Assembly (NCBI GenBank): GCA_964057225.1
Contig: OZ059894.1
Coordinates: 7,037,131-7,101,130 of the forward strand
Source: Auanema rhodensis
Taxonomy: Eukaryota > Nematoda > Chromadorea > Rhabditida > Rhabditidae
Reading direction: 5' to 3'
DNA length: 64,000 nt
The notes under the pieces are model-generated. The model saw only the letters and a program-made list of their open reading frames with translations, did not search any database and was not told the origin of the DNA. The position numbers were made by a program, and so were the translations under genes. Below are positions 26,218-36,493 of the stretch, one piece after another; positions within the stretch are counted from its first letter, which is position 1; the number at the start of each line of letters is the position of its first letter.

Positions 26218-26652
26218 GTAATTTATTCTGATCATGACCAGATACTGGATCACTAAGTTTCATATCTGTCCTTCTGTTCTCAAAGTTACATGACTTTACC
26301 TCCTACATGATGATGTGATTTATATAATGTATTGATATTTATGTGAATATGAGTAGTATTGACTTACCACTATATTAAAAATCATTGTGTTAGACATGAA
26401 TTAATCAGTTGGAGTGAGCATGTTTCTCACGTTTGATCCCGTCAGTTTGATTTCTCTAGGAAAAGTCGAGAAGGATTAATTAATATTATCGAAAAAAGGA
26501 CACTACTAATTGATCATAAATTAGGACGTGAGAACTGTTCCTGCTATATATACATATGTGCTGTATCCCGAAATATATTTCTCAAAATTTTGAAACTATT
26601 GTAACTAATTAACTTATATCTGTTGCTCTTGTCTTGTTGTTTGAAAGCTTAA
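24858..26652. other. Spacer between inverted UCH copies
   Basis: About 1.8 kb between two genes that point away from each other, so it should hold both promoters. It contains no open frame of note. A long (TA)n microsatellite lies at 26,149-26,213. The sequence next to the two ATGs is not symmetric beyond about 11 bp, so the promoters differ. Confidence 0.6.
26149..26213. repeat. (TA)n microsatellite
   Basis: About 65 bp of uninterrupted TA. It lies off-centre in the spacer of the inverted repeat and could form a cruciform of its own. Confidence 0.95.
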
Positions 26653-27583
26653 TTACAGTGAAAATGTCTGAATTTGTTTGGTCCCCATTGGAATCCAACC
26701 CTGAGACCATTAATCCGGTAAATCAAGTGATATAATGAAGCCTTCTATGTTCTTGCTTTCAGTACCTATCGAAAATTGGAGTGAAAGGAGTAGAATGCAT
26801 AGACGTGTTCAGCTTCGATGATGAAGTGCTTCAATTTGTGCCTAAGCCACAACTTGCCATGATCTTGTGTTTCCCTGAGTATAAGAAGGTTTGTGCCTAC
26901 TTTTCTTTGAGTAAAAATACTATTAAGCAGTAAATAGTTGATATGTTACTCACAAACTTACATATAGTATCGACTAGAAACTCTACTAACTAATTTCTAA
27001 TGTCAGGTTGATGATATTATGCATCCAATTTATGAAGAATTGAAAAAGGAAGGAAAAACAGATTATCCGGAAGTATTCTTCATGAAACAAAAGATTTCCA
27101 ATGCTTGTGGAACGTTTGCTCTGTTCCACGCTCTCGCCAACTTGGAAGGAATTGTTGATCCGGGTATAACATCTGTTATAACATCTACAATTCATGGTAC
27201 CTATTATAGGAACCGATGCTTTTGCACAATGGCTACAATCTGCTAAAGCCACTGGAATTGAAGATCGGTCTGATCTATTAGCCAAAAGTGAATCCATTTG
27301 GCTTTTATTGCTTTAATTATTTTTTTTTCTAGATGAAGCATTAGCTGCGGCTCATGCTGAAGCTGCTCAGCAAGGAGAATCAGCTCAAATTGAAAACGTT
27401 GAACATCATTTCATTTGCTATGTAAACAAGAATGGCAACTTGTATGAACTTGGTTAGTTCTGTTTTTACTTATATCACGTCCATGAACAACCGTTCTCTC
27501 CATTTATTCGTATTAAAATTAACTTTTTCAAAATCACGTTAACGTACGCAATACCGTTTTTGTTTTCTTGTAAAAATAATTTT
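26653..27583. repeat. Right arm of large inverted repeat
   Basis: The partner of 23,928-24,857 in reverse orientation. It begins at TTACAGTG just before the ATG of copy B and ends after AATAATTT in intron 5, three bases before the exon-6 acceptor. Confidence 0.97.
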
Positions 27584-27732
27584 TAGACTCCCGGGCACCA
27601 TTTCCTCGGTTAATTGGAGCTACTTCAACTGATTCATTGGTGAAAGATACTGGAATAGCTTGTAAATACCTAATGAAAAAACTGCAAAAATCGTCTTTTT
27701 CTGCTATGGCTTTGATCAAGACGCTGTTATGA
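26664..27732 (+). CDS. Ubiquitin C-terminal hydrolase, inverted copy B
   Basis: Six exons (26664-26717, 26763-26888, 27007-27163, 27210-27287, 27333-27452, 27587-27732) give 226 residues. The catalytic set is complete: Gln88, Cys94, His164, Asp179. Residues 1-178 are identical to copy A. The last exon ends in ALIKTLL and has several unusual substitutions (IGATST, KYLMKKL), so it looks more diverged than the matching exons of copies A and C. The ATG follows AATTACAG, a possible splice-leader acceptor. Copy C starts 291 bp downstream on the same strand, a spacing compatible with a nematode operon, although each gene could also have its own promoter. Confidence 0.93.
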
Positions 27733-28023
27733 AAAATAATTAAAACACTGTGAAATGATTTATTATACGAATATATGTCTACTCAACAAGAATATGATAC
27801 TTGTTCACGAAAATTCCTTGATAAGATAACATTTTTTCCGATATGTTGTTAACTACTCACCCCATGCTCTATATGAGATTTTTGATTCAAATAAATATTA
27901 CATTTACATTATTCTCCTGTTTAAATGTCTGAAGCTTTAAGATGATATCTTTTGGGTGATTTCAACTTTTTCTTCTGATATCTGATATATTTCGTTGTTT
28001 ATTTTGGTAATTTTCCAGTTGCG

Positions 28024-28968
28024 ATGTCTGAAGTCACTTGGCCAGCTTTAGAATCCAACCCAGATTCCATCAATTCCGTTCGTTTGCTTTGATGAATGAC
28101 TTAATATCTGAGAGATTTACAGTTCCTTACTCGTATTGGAGTATCGGGAGTTGAATGCGTAGATGTTTATTCTTTTGATGATGAAATGCTTGCCTTCATC
28201 CCGAGTCCACAATTAGCATTGATTCTCTGTTTTCCTTCTGATCAAGTTTGTTTCATGAAAGGTGGGAAAGGAAGAGCAATCATTCTATATCCAGGCTGCC
28301 GACTATATGGCAACTATATATAAAACTATGGAGGAAGAAGGACGTGGTAAACAGGACGACGTATTTTTTATGCAACAGAAAATTGAGAATGTATGCTATC
28401 GTTATAATTTATGAAGATAATTTTCTATATGTAGGCTTGTGGAACATTTGCTCTGTTTCATTCTTTAGCTAATATGGACAATGTTGGTCTAGGTTATTCA
28501 TTGTACAATACTGTGTTTAAAACATAGCTATTTGATAGGTGACGGTCCTTTCAAAAAATGGCTTGATGAAGCTAGAAGTAAGCCAGAAACGGAAAGATCA
28601 AATTTGCTGGCTTCAAGTAACCTTGGATTTAATAGTTCAAAGATTTACTTTCTCTCTTCAGATAATGAATTAGCTGCAGCCCATGAAGAAACTGCTGCTA
28701 GAGGTGAGACTGAACAACCTGACAAGGTTCAATACCACTTCATTACCTATGTTGCCAAAAATGGAAATCTCTATCAGATTGGTAAAGCTCGTGTGAAAGT
28801 GGAATGTCTGACTACTTCAATTTAGACTCGTCTGCTCCTTTTCCTCGCTTAATTGGACCCACAACCTCAGAAACTCTTGTGAAAGACGCTGGTAAAGCAG
28901 TTCAAGAATTGGTTGATATTATTCAAACCTCCTCCTTTGCTGCTATGGCTCTTGTTGGAAAAGAGTAG
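28024..28968 (+). CDS. Ubiquitin C-terminal hydrolase, tandem copy C
   Basis: Seven exons (28024-28077, 28123-28245, 28295-28390, 28435-28492, 28539-28616, 28662-28781, 28826-28968) give 223 residues. It is a paralogue of copies A and B, with Gln87, Cys93 (ENACGTF), His162 (YHFITY) and Asp177. An extra intron splits exon 3 just before the catalytic AC dipeptide. Intron 2 (28,246-28,294) was chosen because it aligns the protein with the other copies without gaps. Inside it a nearer AG would leave only 16 nt of intron and add 11 in-frame residues (VGKEEQSFYIQ), which is too short for normal splicing. All catalytic residues are present, so the enzyme should be active. It is less similar to A and B than they are to each other, so it is the older duplicate. 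Confidence 0.92.
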
Positions 28969-29770
28969 CAGGCCTAGTTGTCTCGTTTTTTTGTGATACG
29001 GCGGATTGTTATCTACTATATCCGATAAATATGAATCTTTGTCGTATTTTCCGTTTTCTTCTCATATGATTTTCTTCTTCTTGTTCTATGTCTTGTTCAT
29101 GATGTCACTAAATCGTTTCTGTTATCTAGGTGCGACGATTTTGCGAAGCTCACAATCATCTTGTAACTGTTGTGATTATGTGGTCGGTGTATGATGAATC
29201 TGCAAATGATCTGAGTCATATAACCCGAACAAACACCACGTGATCTTTGGATAACTGGTTTTGGTTTCATATGGAATTCTGCATAACTTCTGTGAGTTGC
29301 TTCTCTGGGCCTTTCGCTTGTGATCCAACTTGGAGTTATCACGTGCGATAGCGATGATGATTAGTGGGAGGGGACAGCCCCTCCTTTAGGCCAAGCAACG
29401 CTCACTATCATCAGTATCTGAATCTGACGACGACAGCGTATGGTTGAAAACGGGTTCTCGTGCCACCATTTAACGTCTGTATTTCTCTCTCTCTCTATTT
29501 CTTTTCGTCCCTTGAAGGAGACTCTTTTCATACTTTATCACCAACTTATACGTTTTCCTATTGTCTTCTCGCAGTTTGACCATTGTTTTTTGCACTCGAC
29601 AGTCTTTCATGTCTCCGTCTCTTCCCGTTACTATTCAGCTTACTTGTAATTGCCAAAGAGACGTTTCAGTTTTGTTACCACGACCTCTTGCCAGAAGCAT
29701 TGTTCTTCGTTGTCATGATTGCTCTCATTTTCTTACATGTTTTTAAATTTTTGACGCGTGCTGCTTCCAG
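28969..29770. other. Intergenic region after UCH cluster
   Basis: Contains the 3' region of UCH copy C with a possible signal (GATAAATATGAAT near 29,025), a GC-rich hairpin at 29,367-29,384, and a hydrophobic open frame (29,583-29,774) whose stop overlaps the next gene's ATG. That frame has a membrane-like stretch (EALFFVVMIALIFLHVFKF), but I see no conserved feature and do not call it. Confidence 0.4.
29367..29384. repeat. Short perfect hairpin
   Basis: A 7-bp all-matched stem, GGAGGGG and CCCCTCC, around the 4-nt loop ACAG. It stands out in AT-rich DNA. It is too short to be a microRNA precursor; function unknown. Confidence 0.5.
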
Positions 29771-30317
29771 ATGAAACTGTCATCGTCTTTGAGCACTTTA
29801 ATAAGCGAATGGGTGGCTCTCCAAAAGTCACCAGATGCTAAAATATCTTCACAGTCTTCCAGTGATATACGACAAGCTATAGCTGAAGAGAAGAGAGATT
29901 ACTTTCAACGAATGAAAGAAGAGGTATTAGCCTATAGTTTGTATAATAATCTTATTAAATGTTCTCGATTTAAGACTCTATCAGCCCCACCAAGATCTAG
30001 ATGTGTTTCGGAAACTCATGCTGCAAACTACGACAATGATTCCACAATACCTATCGGGGGTAGATTGCGTGCCAGTTCAATGCGAACTGAAGTTCGTCCA
30101 CACAGCATGCTCGAAAGAATTCGAAGCAAAATCAGTCCATCCAGAGAAAAAGATGTATGTTTTACCTTGATCATTTAATCATTTTTAATTTTTATTGAAC
30201 TATTCATATTCCTTCATGTTCTAGGTGATCGATGAAGAAGATGAAGTTGCAGAATTAGCTCGTAAATGCTCAGTTATTACACAACCCAGAAACACATTGA
30301 ATATCGTAATCGTCTAA
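29771..30317 (+). CDS. Small hydrophilic protein, unknown
   Basis: Exons 29771-30154 and 30225-30317 give 158 residues. The ATG directly follows CTGCTTCCAG, a good acceptor. Residues around 51-67 are encoded by a 51-nt block (29,922-29,972) that begins GTATTAG and ends TTTAAG. It is both in frame and a credible short intron; if removed, the protein has 141 residues. The protein is rich in Ser, Arg and Glu, with several basic-Ser motifs (RIRSKISPSREKD) of the kind phosphorylated by kinases, and ends in the hydrophobic NIVIV. No signal peptide, membrane span or known domain is visible, so it is probably cytosolic. It lies between the UCH cluster and the MogA-like gene on the same strand. Confidence 0.6.
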
Positions 30318-30619
30318 ATCTTCCAGAATGAAAGACGAATCTGTTTATTCAATCTCATGTAATTACCTGATCTCGTTTACATATTCTTTTTCTCAGATAT
30401 ATAAAGCAATTACCTTCTTCATTTCCTGTTTTTTTCATTGCTGTTTGGTTTGAAAACTTATTGTCTTATTTAGAGACAAGGTGGTTAATATGCCATTGAA
30501 TATTTGAATAACTATCTCATATTTTAATTTTTTTTCCGAAACATTTACTATTATTAATATTCATGTATTATTGAATATCTGTTTTAGTTCTTATATTTGA
30601 CTCCCCAACAGCTTAATTG

Positions 30620-32617
30620 ATGTCGGTTGTACCTCTCAGAATTGCCATTATAACAGGTTATTCTTCAACAAAAATTATTGTAAATTATAAGTTTTTTTAT
30701 TCAATTTCTATTAAATAATAAAAATTGAAGATTTATTGAATTATTAGTTGTATTCGATTGTTTAGTCAGCGACACACGTGATGAAAAAAGTGATTTGACG
30801 GCTCCTGCTGTTAAATCCTGTATCGAATCTAGCTTGTAAGTTGTGATTGAAATGGTCAAAACACCAGAATTCATATGAAAACATTTTTTTGAATGAAATT
30901 TTCACGTAATTCTTTCAACTTCAGCCCGGGCGAGCAAAAGGTTGAATTCCAATATGATATCGTAAAGGACGAGAAAGATCTGATTGTGGAGAAATTGAGG
31001 AATTTTTCAAACAATTCGGGTTCGTTTTCTTTGTCTCTGGACCACCATCAAGGTCTTCGTTATTGATTTCATCGATAAAACTATGTTTCCCGAGATGATA
31101 TCCAGCCTGCGGCAGCACGTACCTGATTTAGAAACGACATCGTTTTGTTTTTTGATGTTTGAATATTCGACGTCTTGAATAATCATCATATTAGCAGCAG
31201 CTATAACAACTCACAAAATTAATTGTTTGTTCTTTAGACTTGATTTTAACTCTGGGGGGTACCGGCTTTTCATCTCGTGATGTTACTCCAGAGGTAAGAC
31301 AATTTTTGAAAAACGAAAGCATGTTGCATGTTTCATCTTTGAACTCAGTCAACGTGAGTTTAATTAATTTATTTTTGGCTTAAGGCGACATTAGAAGTGG
31401 TTGAACGTCGTTGCTCTGGTTTGGAAATTGCTTTGCATACACGTTCTTTGGAAGAAACTCCAATGGCTGCACTATCACGGGCTGTTGGTAAGTGGATGTT
31501 CAATGATTCAATTATGATGTCAAAATTGGGTAATATGCCATTAAAGAAGTAGGGTACCAGTATAATAAAAAGGGAGAAATAAATGAGATATTTACTTTCA
31601 ACAAACTATATAGAATATAAATATTATCTGCTGAATAGTCTGCTGATGAGAACTTTTTGAAATTTACACTTAGTGATTACAAGGGCAGGAAAAAAGCAAA
31701 ATTTCATGATATTATAATACAGTTATACACTAGCAATAATAAATCCCATCAATCACACATGCGTTTCAGCTGATAAAACATGCACTTCGATCATATATCG
31801 AATTGCAAACTTATGCAATAAGTCTTCAATATAGGTTGTAAGTCAGAAATTCATATGCCCTCTAGTCGAACGACATATTATGGACATCTAAGTTGTAATC
31901 ATATAATTTATTATTGTTTTTGAGTTCAATATCTCTGAACTCTATCTTTCATGTGTTGGTATAGAAATGAGATGAAGGCAAAATGAATTTTAGACTAATT
32001 TTCCAAATTTCAAATTTGCAAAAATCTGTATTCTTCTTTTTTTCTGTTTTTACATCTAATTAAACCTCACTAGTTAGTATTTTGTTTTAATATTTTTGTT
32101 TTCAGCTGGTATACATGGACGTACTTTAATTGTTAACTTTCCTGGAAGTCCTAAAGCAGTGCCTGTAAGTTATTTTGCAAATTCACAATAATATTATATA
32201 AAAGTAACTTAAATTGTGAAAGTGTTGTTGGGCAAACACCATTTTTTTCGAAAAAAAAAACCAATCAAGATTCTAATCAAAACGTGAAACGTGAAGCTCG
32301 ACCGCTCGCTAGGTTATGTCTCATTTTCATGCGTGTGATAACAAGGTGCGGTTGTAATCATAACCCAGGGTTGTTGCATTCCATACTCAGTACGGTAATA
32401 TACTAACTGTCACTGTGTACTGTAGGCTCCAAATGGCTTTTAACATTACACTGTAGTTTTGAAACAATCATTGAAAACTCTTATGAATAACACAAGTCTT
32501 CTATTTTATATTTTATAGTGTTATTGGAATGTACTGAAGCCCATTCTGGGTCATGGAGTTAGATTACTGCGTGGAGACGATGTTACCGCTGATCATGCAC
32601 TGCAATTGTCCAAGTAA
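30620..32617 (+). CDS. MogA/gephyrin-G-type molybdopterin adenylyltransferase
   Basis: Seven exons (30620-30656, 30766-30835, 30925-31019, 31238-31293, 31385-31487, 32106-32164, 32519-32617) give 172 residues. This family (bacterial MogA, plant Cnx1 G domain, gephyrin N-terminal domain) adenylates molybdopterin before molybdate insertion in molybdenum cofactor synthesis. The hallmarks are the TVSD motif (residues 12-15), LTLGGTGFSSRDVTPEAT (71-88), the PLxxLSR-like MAALSRAVAGI and the nucleotide loop NFPGSPKAV (131-139). The protein ends soon after the domain, so it is stand-alone: no MoeA-like E domain or linker follows, as would be fused in mammalian gephyrin. C. elegans also encodes separate G- and E-type proteins; this would correspond to the G-type (moc-2 if I recall correctly). 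Intron 5 is long (618 nt). Confidence 0.92.
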
Positions 32618-34345
32618 ACGATGTCATCGAACCAGACGTTTTTTCATGATTGCAATATTTATGTGTGACCATATAAGATATTTAAGTGTTGAGAAGAAAA
32701 AAAAAGTTTTTTCCAAACGTACTGTGTTATCAAAATGTTGTTTCTCTCGATGTTTTTGACAGTAGACATGCAATTTGATATTCATATATCACTAGAAAAG
32801 AAGAAATAACGGATTTTTGGTCAACACCACAAAAAAAAAGAAAAATGCATCTGTATATACAACTACAGTATCAATTTGCACTTGGATCGGCGTCTAGTAC
32901 GTTCGTAAGGTGTTTTCTGCAGATTGCTTCAATCTAAAGAACATTGAAATCAATTAAAGGGATTAATTCTAATGGTACTTTAAATATGAGGCATGTTTAA
33001 CTTGACGTCATTGCTAGTTGATCCCAATTAAACTCAGGTATGAGGAGAAAACGTAGGTGGAGGAAGCAAAAGGAGGAAAGCAAGGAGAAGGGCATATCTT
33101 TAATTTGTTCTTAAGCGATTATATCGAAGTCAACTTGCTTACCGCACGTACACACATTAGCACTTGTTAATTAGACAATTTTAATTTTTCTTATGACAGC
33201 TGGCACATTGGTCTTCAAATTGAAGTGTTTGCCTGGCTTGATGCGATTAGCAGTACTTTCGACAGGATGGCCAACCTCTTTACCTTTATAAAGGCAGGGC
33301 CTTCCGTAATAGTTTGTATGTCCGAAAAACATCAGCTGGTTGACTGTCAGGCAGCCAGCTAGTGTTGCATTGTGGTCTTCAATTCTTACCATCTTCTTTT
33401 TCTTTTCACTGATTTATGATTGAAATTCTTGTCAATTTCATATCACGCTTTTGTCAGATATGTATGTAGAAACATAGATCTCGAGCTTGCGATATTCAAT
33501 CGTTCTGTTCTTTCTTTAGTGTACACATTTTTTTAAAATAAAACCATCGTATTAGCTAACGACAGCCCGACGAAGGAATTTTTTCACGACGACTGAAAAA
33601 CTAATTTGGCTTCTCCTTTTCTTGACCTTGGCGATTATTATCATAGTTACACGTTTGGCTTATCTTTTTTTTTAGAATGGCATCTATCATTGAACTATTG
33701 CTTGTACTCCTTTTTTTGAACCAAACTTTTGATACATTCATCTCGATTCTTCTAGTCTGTTCGTTACATCACACATTTCCAATCTAATCTATATCTTATA
33801 CATTTATTCCGCATATATCTAACTAACTAAGTTCTTATGAGATGATATTATATGTTTTTGTTTTGTGTGAAAAATTTTATTTTATAATAGTTAATAGGTG
33901 GTGTAGGATAGCAGAAAGTACAATAGGACCTAATAGTCTAGAAAACGACCTTTACTTTTCGTATTCACATAGTTCAAATAAAGCAATACAGAAGAAAATA
34001 TATATAAAAATGAACTAACATATCTTAAGCAATGAATAACATCACATTCGTTTTGAGAGAAATTCTATATTTAAACATAAATTTCGAATATTTTTCGAAT
34101 TAAGATCCATGCTATCTTCTCTTTGGTTCGTTTTCGTACTTTCTCTCTAACCTCTTATGCTTTTGATATATTTCTTCTTTATCACTCACTCAACTTCAAT
34201 CATGATCATCATGATCATCATCTTCGATCTAGCCTGTTGTATCGTTTATATGATTAATCATAGGAATAGCCGTCATGTTGAAACTAAAAATAGTAACAAA
34301 TTATCTGATATTTATTTTTAGGAAACTCCGAAAACGTCGATCACG
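32618..34345. other. Intergenic region
   Basis: AT-rich. It contains one ATG-initiated minus-strand frame (33,171-33,392, listed separately) and a short ATC/ATG triplet run near 34,200-34,224. No other feature supported. Confidence 0.4.
33171..33392 (-). CDS. Doubtful 73-residue ORF
   Basis: An ATG-initiated frame with balanced composition, two Cys and a basic C terminus (VIRKIKIV). The ATG is followed at once by GTAAGAAT, a strong donor, so this may instead be an exon end and intron. No family recognised and no conserved neighbour exon found. Confidence 0.2.
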   Translation of the reverse strand: MVRIEDHNATLAGCLTVNQLMFFGHTNYYGRPCLYKGKEVGHPVESTANRIKPGKHFNLKTNVPAVIRKIKIV

Positions 34346-35467
34346 ATGACTCTCAAAGAATCACTTGCTAATTTCATTGCCGATTTTGCCGGAATGAGCA
34401 AAACACCTGACTTCAAGCCAACGAACTCCAGAAAAAACTCATGCTGCGACAATTCATCTCCATATCTGAAACAGAAGCATTCTAATGTGTCTCAAAACTG
34501 CCAATATGTTTCGCATCCACGACGAAAATCTGTCCAGATCATTGTTGGAGCGGTGAGTTTTTAATCATTTTTTGATAAAAAAAAGTCTTCTTCGGTTTTC
34601 TGTGACCTTATTTTGGGACTAAAGTTTTGTCCCTGTCTTCTCGGGCCAAACGAACATGAAAAAAAAAACTTTTTTGTTGGATTTTTTTCTTCTGTCAATT
34701 ATTGGTGAAATTTGAAAACATATGGATGATATGACTTAATTCTTCATTTTTCATCAATGTAATTAAAAGTGACATCAACAATTTTCTGTACATCTCCGCT
34801 CTGTACGCTCTCACAACTACTACTATTCCTCTTCCTTAAGAGGTTGTGTTAGAGAGTTGTGAAGCACGCTATGTTTATGTTATGACCCAAGTGATTGTGA
34901 AAAAACCAGTTCATTCCCGAATTGGTCTTCCATCTGGTATGATTCATAGAAAGATGTTTCAGATGCGCTGATGTCATCAGCTCTTTAACTAATTTCAAAA
35001 GATTTTGAAGATGTTGGTGCAAAGTACTTTTTGAATATTTCTATTTCAGGAGGAACTTCCAGTTCTAGGACGTGAACAAGCTGATGCTTCAAGCAACAAT
35101 CCAGAAAAGTACATGAAAGGACAAAGACGGTACCCACACAACGAAGTATGTAAAGCTAAGACTGAGAATTACAGCTGTTCTGCTCCAGTATTAGAATCAC
35201 ATGCTACTATGATGAAGCTGAAGCAGAAATGGAGAAAATCATTCGACAGTGGAGAAGAAAGCATCCCCGAAGAGGTTTGTAAATTAGATTAAAAAGACAT
35301 TGATATTCATGCAAATTTTCAGGTTGAAACTGAAAATATCTCAACTTCAGGACAGAATGTTATCAATTATAGAATATAAAAGATCGATTGATCGCCATTT
35401 TCTTGAAGAACTGATAAAACGATCTGAAAGATCTATAAGAAGACCAGGAAGTCTTCTTAACCTCTAG
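34346..35467 (+). CDS. Small hydrophilic protein with two possible C termini
   Basis: Exons 34346-34552 and 35050-35274 are followed by a last exon with two in-frame acceptors. Using 35323 (TTTTCAG) gives an end at 35379 and 162 residues, ending INYRI. Using 35351 (CAACTTCAG) gives an end at 35467 and 182 residues, with a basic tail containing KRSIDRHFLEELIKRSERS and RRPGSLLNL. I favour the longer form because it stays open and resembles coding sequence. The open frame continues upstream of the ATG to an acceptor at 34,320, so an earlier exon is possible. The protein is rich in Ser, Asn, Lys and Glu with several Cys in CCDNSS and NYSCSAP; no signal peptide or known domain. AATAAA at 35,707-35,712 is the likely polyadenylation signal. 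Confidence 0.6.
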
Positions 35468-35706
35468 CACTATCTCGCTTCTCTTCCTTTTCTTTCAATC
35501 TCTTGCTTCTGCTTGCACTCTCTTTCTTTATCTTTCTCAGTCTCTCTCCTTTTCTCATGTATCATTCGATTCGAAGCACATTGCAATATTATTCTAGCAG
35601 ATTAAACGATTTCTTGTATCAAATTTAGAAAACATAGTCATGTCAACCAATTTATTTGATTTTTTTTCTGTAAAAAAGCACATATTTCATCAAATGTATA
35701 TATGGA

Positions 35707-35712
35707 AATAAA
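35707..35712 (+). terminator. Candidate polyadenylation signal AATAAA
   Basis: A canonical AATAAA 240 bp after the stop of the gene at 34,346-35,467 and the first good match downstream of it. Confidence 0.4.
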
Positions 35713-35745
35713 CCTTAATATCACAATTAAATTCAAAATTTACGA

Positions 35746-35997
35746 ATGACATGGAAGCTCAATAGTTTTGTGACGGAAAATCGTAGGGGAAGATTGAAAA
35801 AACGGTGTGGAAAACCAATAAATCCACGGAGCTCTGTGTTAATAAGGCCACTTGTATATGGAATGTTGGAATTTATTGAAAAGTTCGAAAGGTGGATGGC
35901 AGCGAAAACGAAAGGCACTGATTCAAAAAATATTCTGGTTTATGATGGACACAGTATAAAACCTGAAAACAATATTCCCAGACGTTCCATTTTTTAG
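35746..35997 (+). CDS. Basic 83-residue ORF
   Basis: An ATG-initiated, single-exon frame with no simple-repeat bias. It has a basic start (ENRRGRLKKRCGKP) followed by a possible amphipathic helix (GMLEFIEKFERWMAAK). No known family. It begins only 34 bp after an AATAAA, so it would have to be a separate transcript, a remnant of a gene, or chance. Confidence 0.3.
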   Translation: MTWKLNSFVTENRRGRLKKRCGKPINPRSSVLIRPLVYGMLEFIEKFERWMAAKTKGTDSKNILVYDGHSIKPENNIPRRSIF

Positions 35998-36493
35998 CCA
36001 ATCCTCATGTAAACAGATACTGTAATATGAAAGATTTTTGTTGTTTTTTTTCTGATTGAAGATGGTGGATTGGAAACTGGTAAGTAGGTAGATGAGGAGG
36101 TAGATATGATTGAAGACGATGAACAGGGAACATTTGAGAGAGAAGAAAGATGATAAGATAAATGAAAATTTGATCTGTTTTCGTCATCATTCATCGTATT
36201 ACTTTCTTACATGTTCCTGTATTTGGCAAATCAGGAGAGAATTTTCAAGTTTTTGACCAGACCTTCCTATTCATGGTAGGCAGTTGTTGAAGAAGTAGTA
36301 ATGAAAATAGAATTAATCATACATACTATACGGTAGTAAAGAACATATTTTGAGTTAAAAAAAGGAATAATTGACTTTATAGCCAAAAAAAACAATTTTT
36401 GAGTTTTTGAAGAGAAAGAGCACCTGAAGCTTAAAAGGATACCCGGATATCAAAGGTAACAGAGGAATATTCGATATAATATAAATGAGTAAG

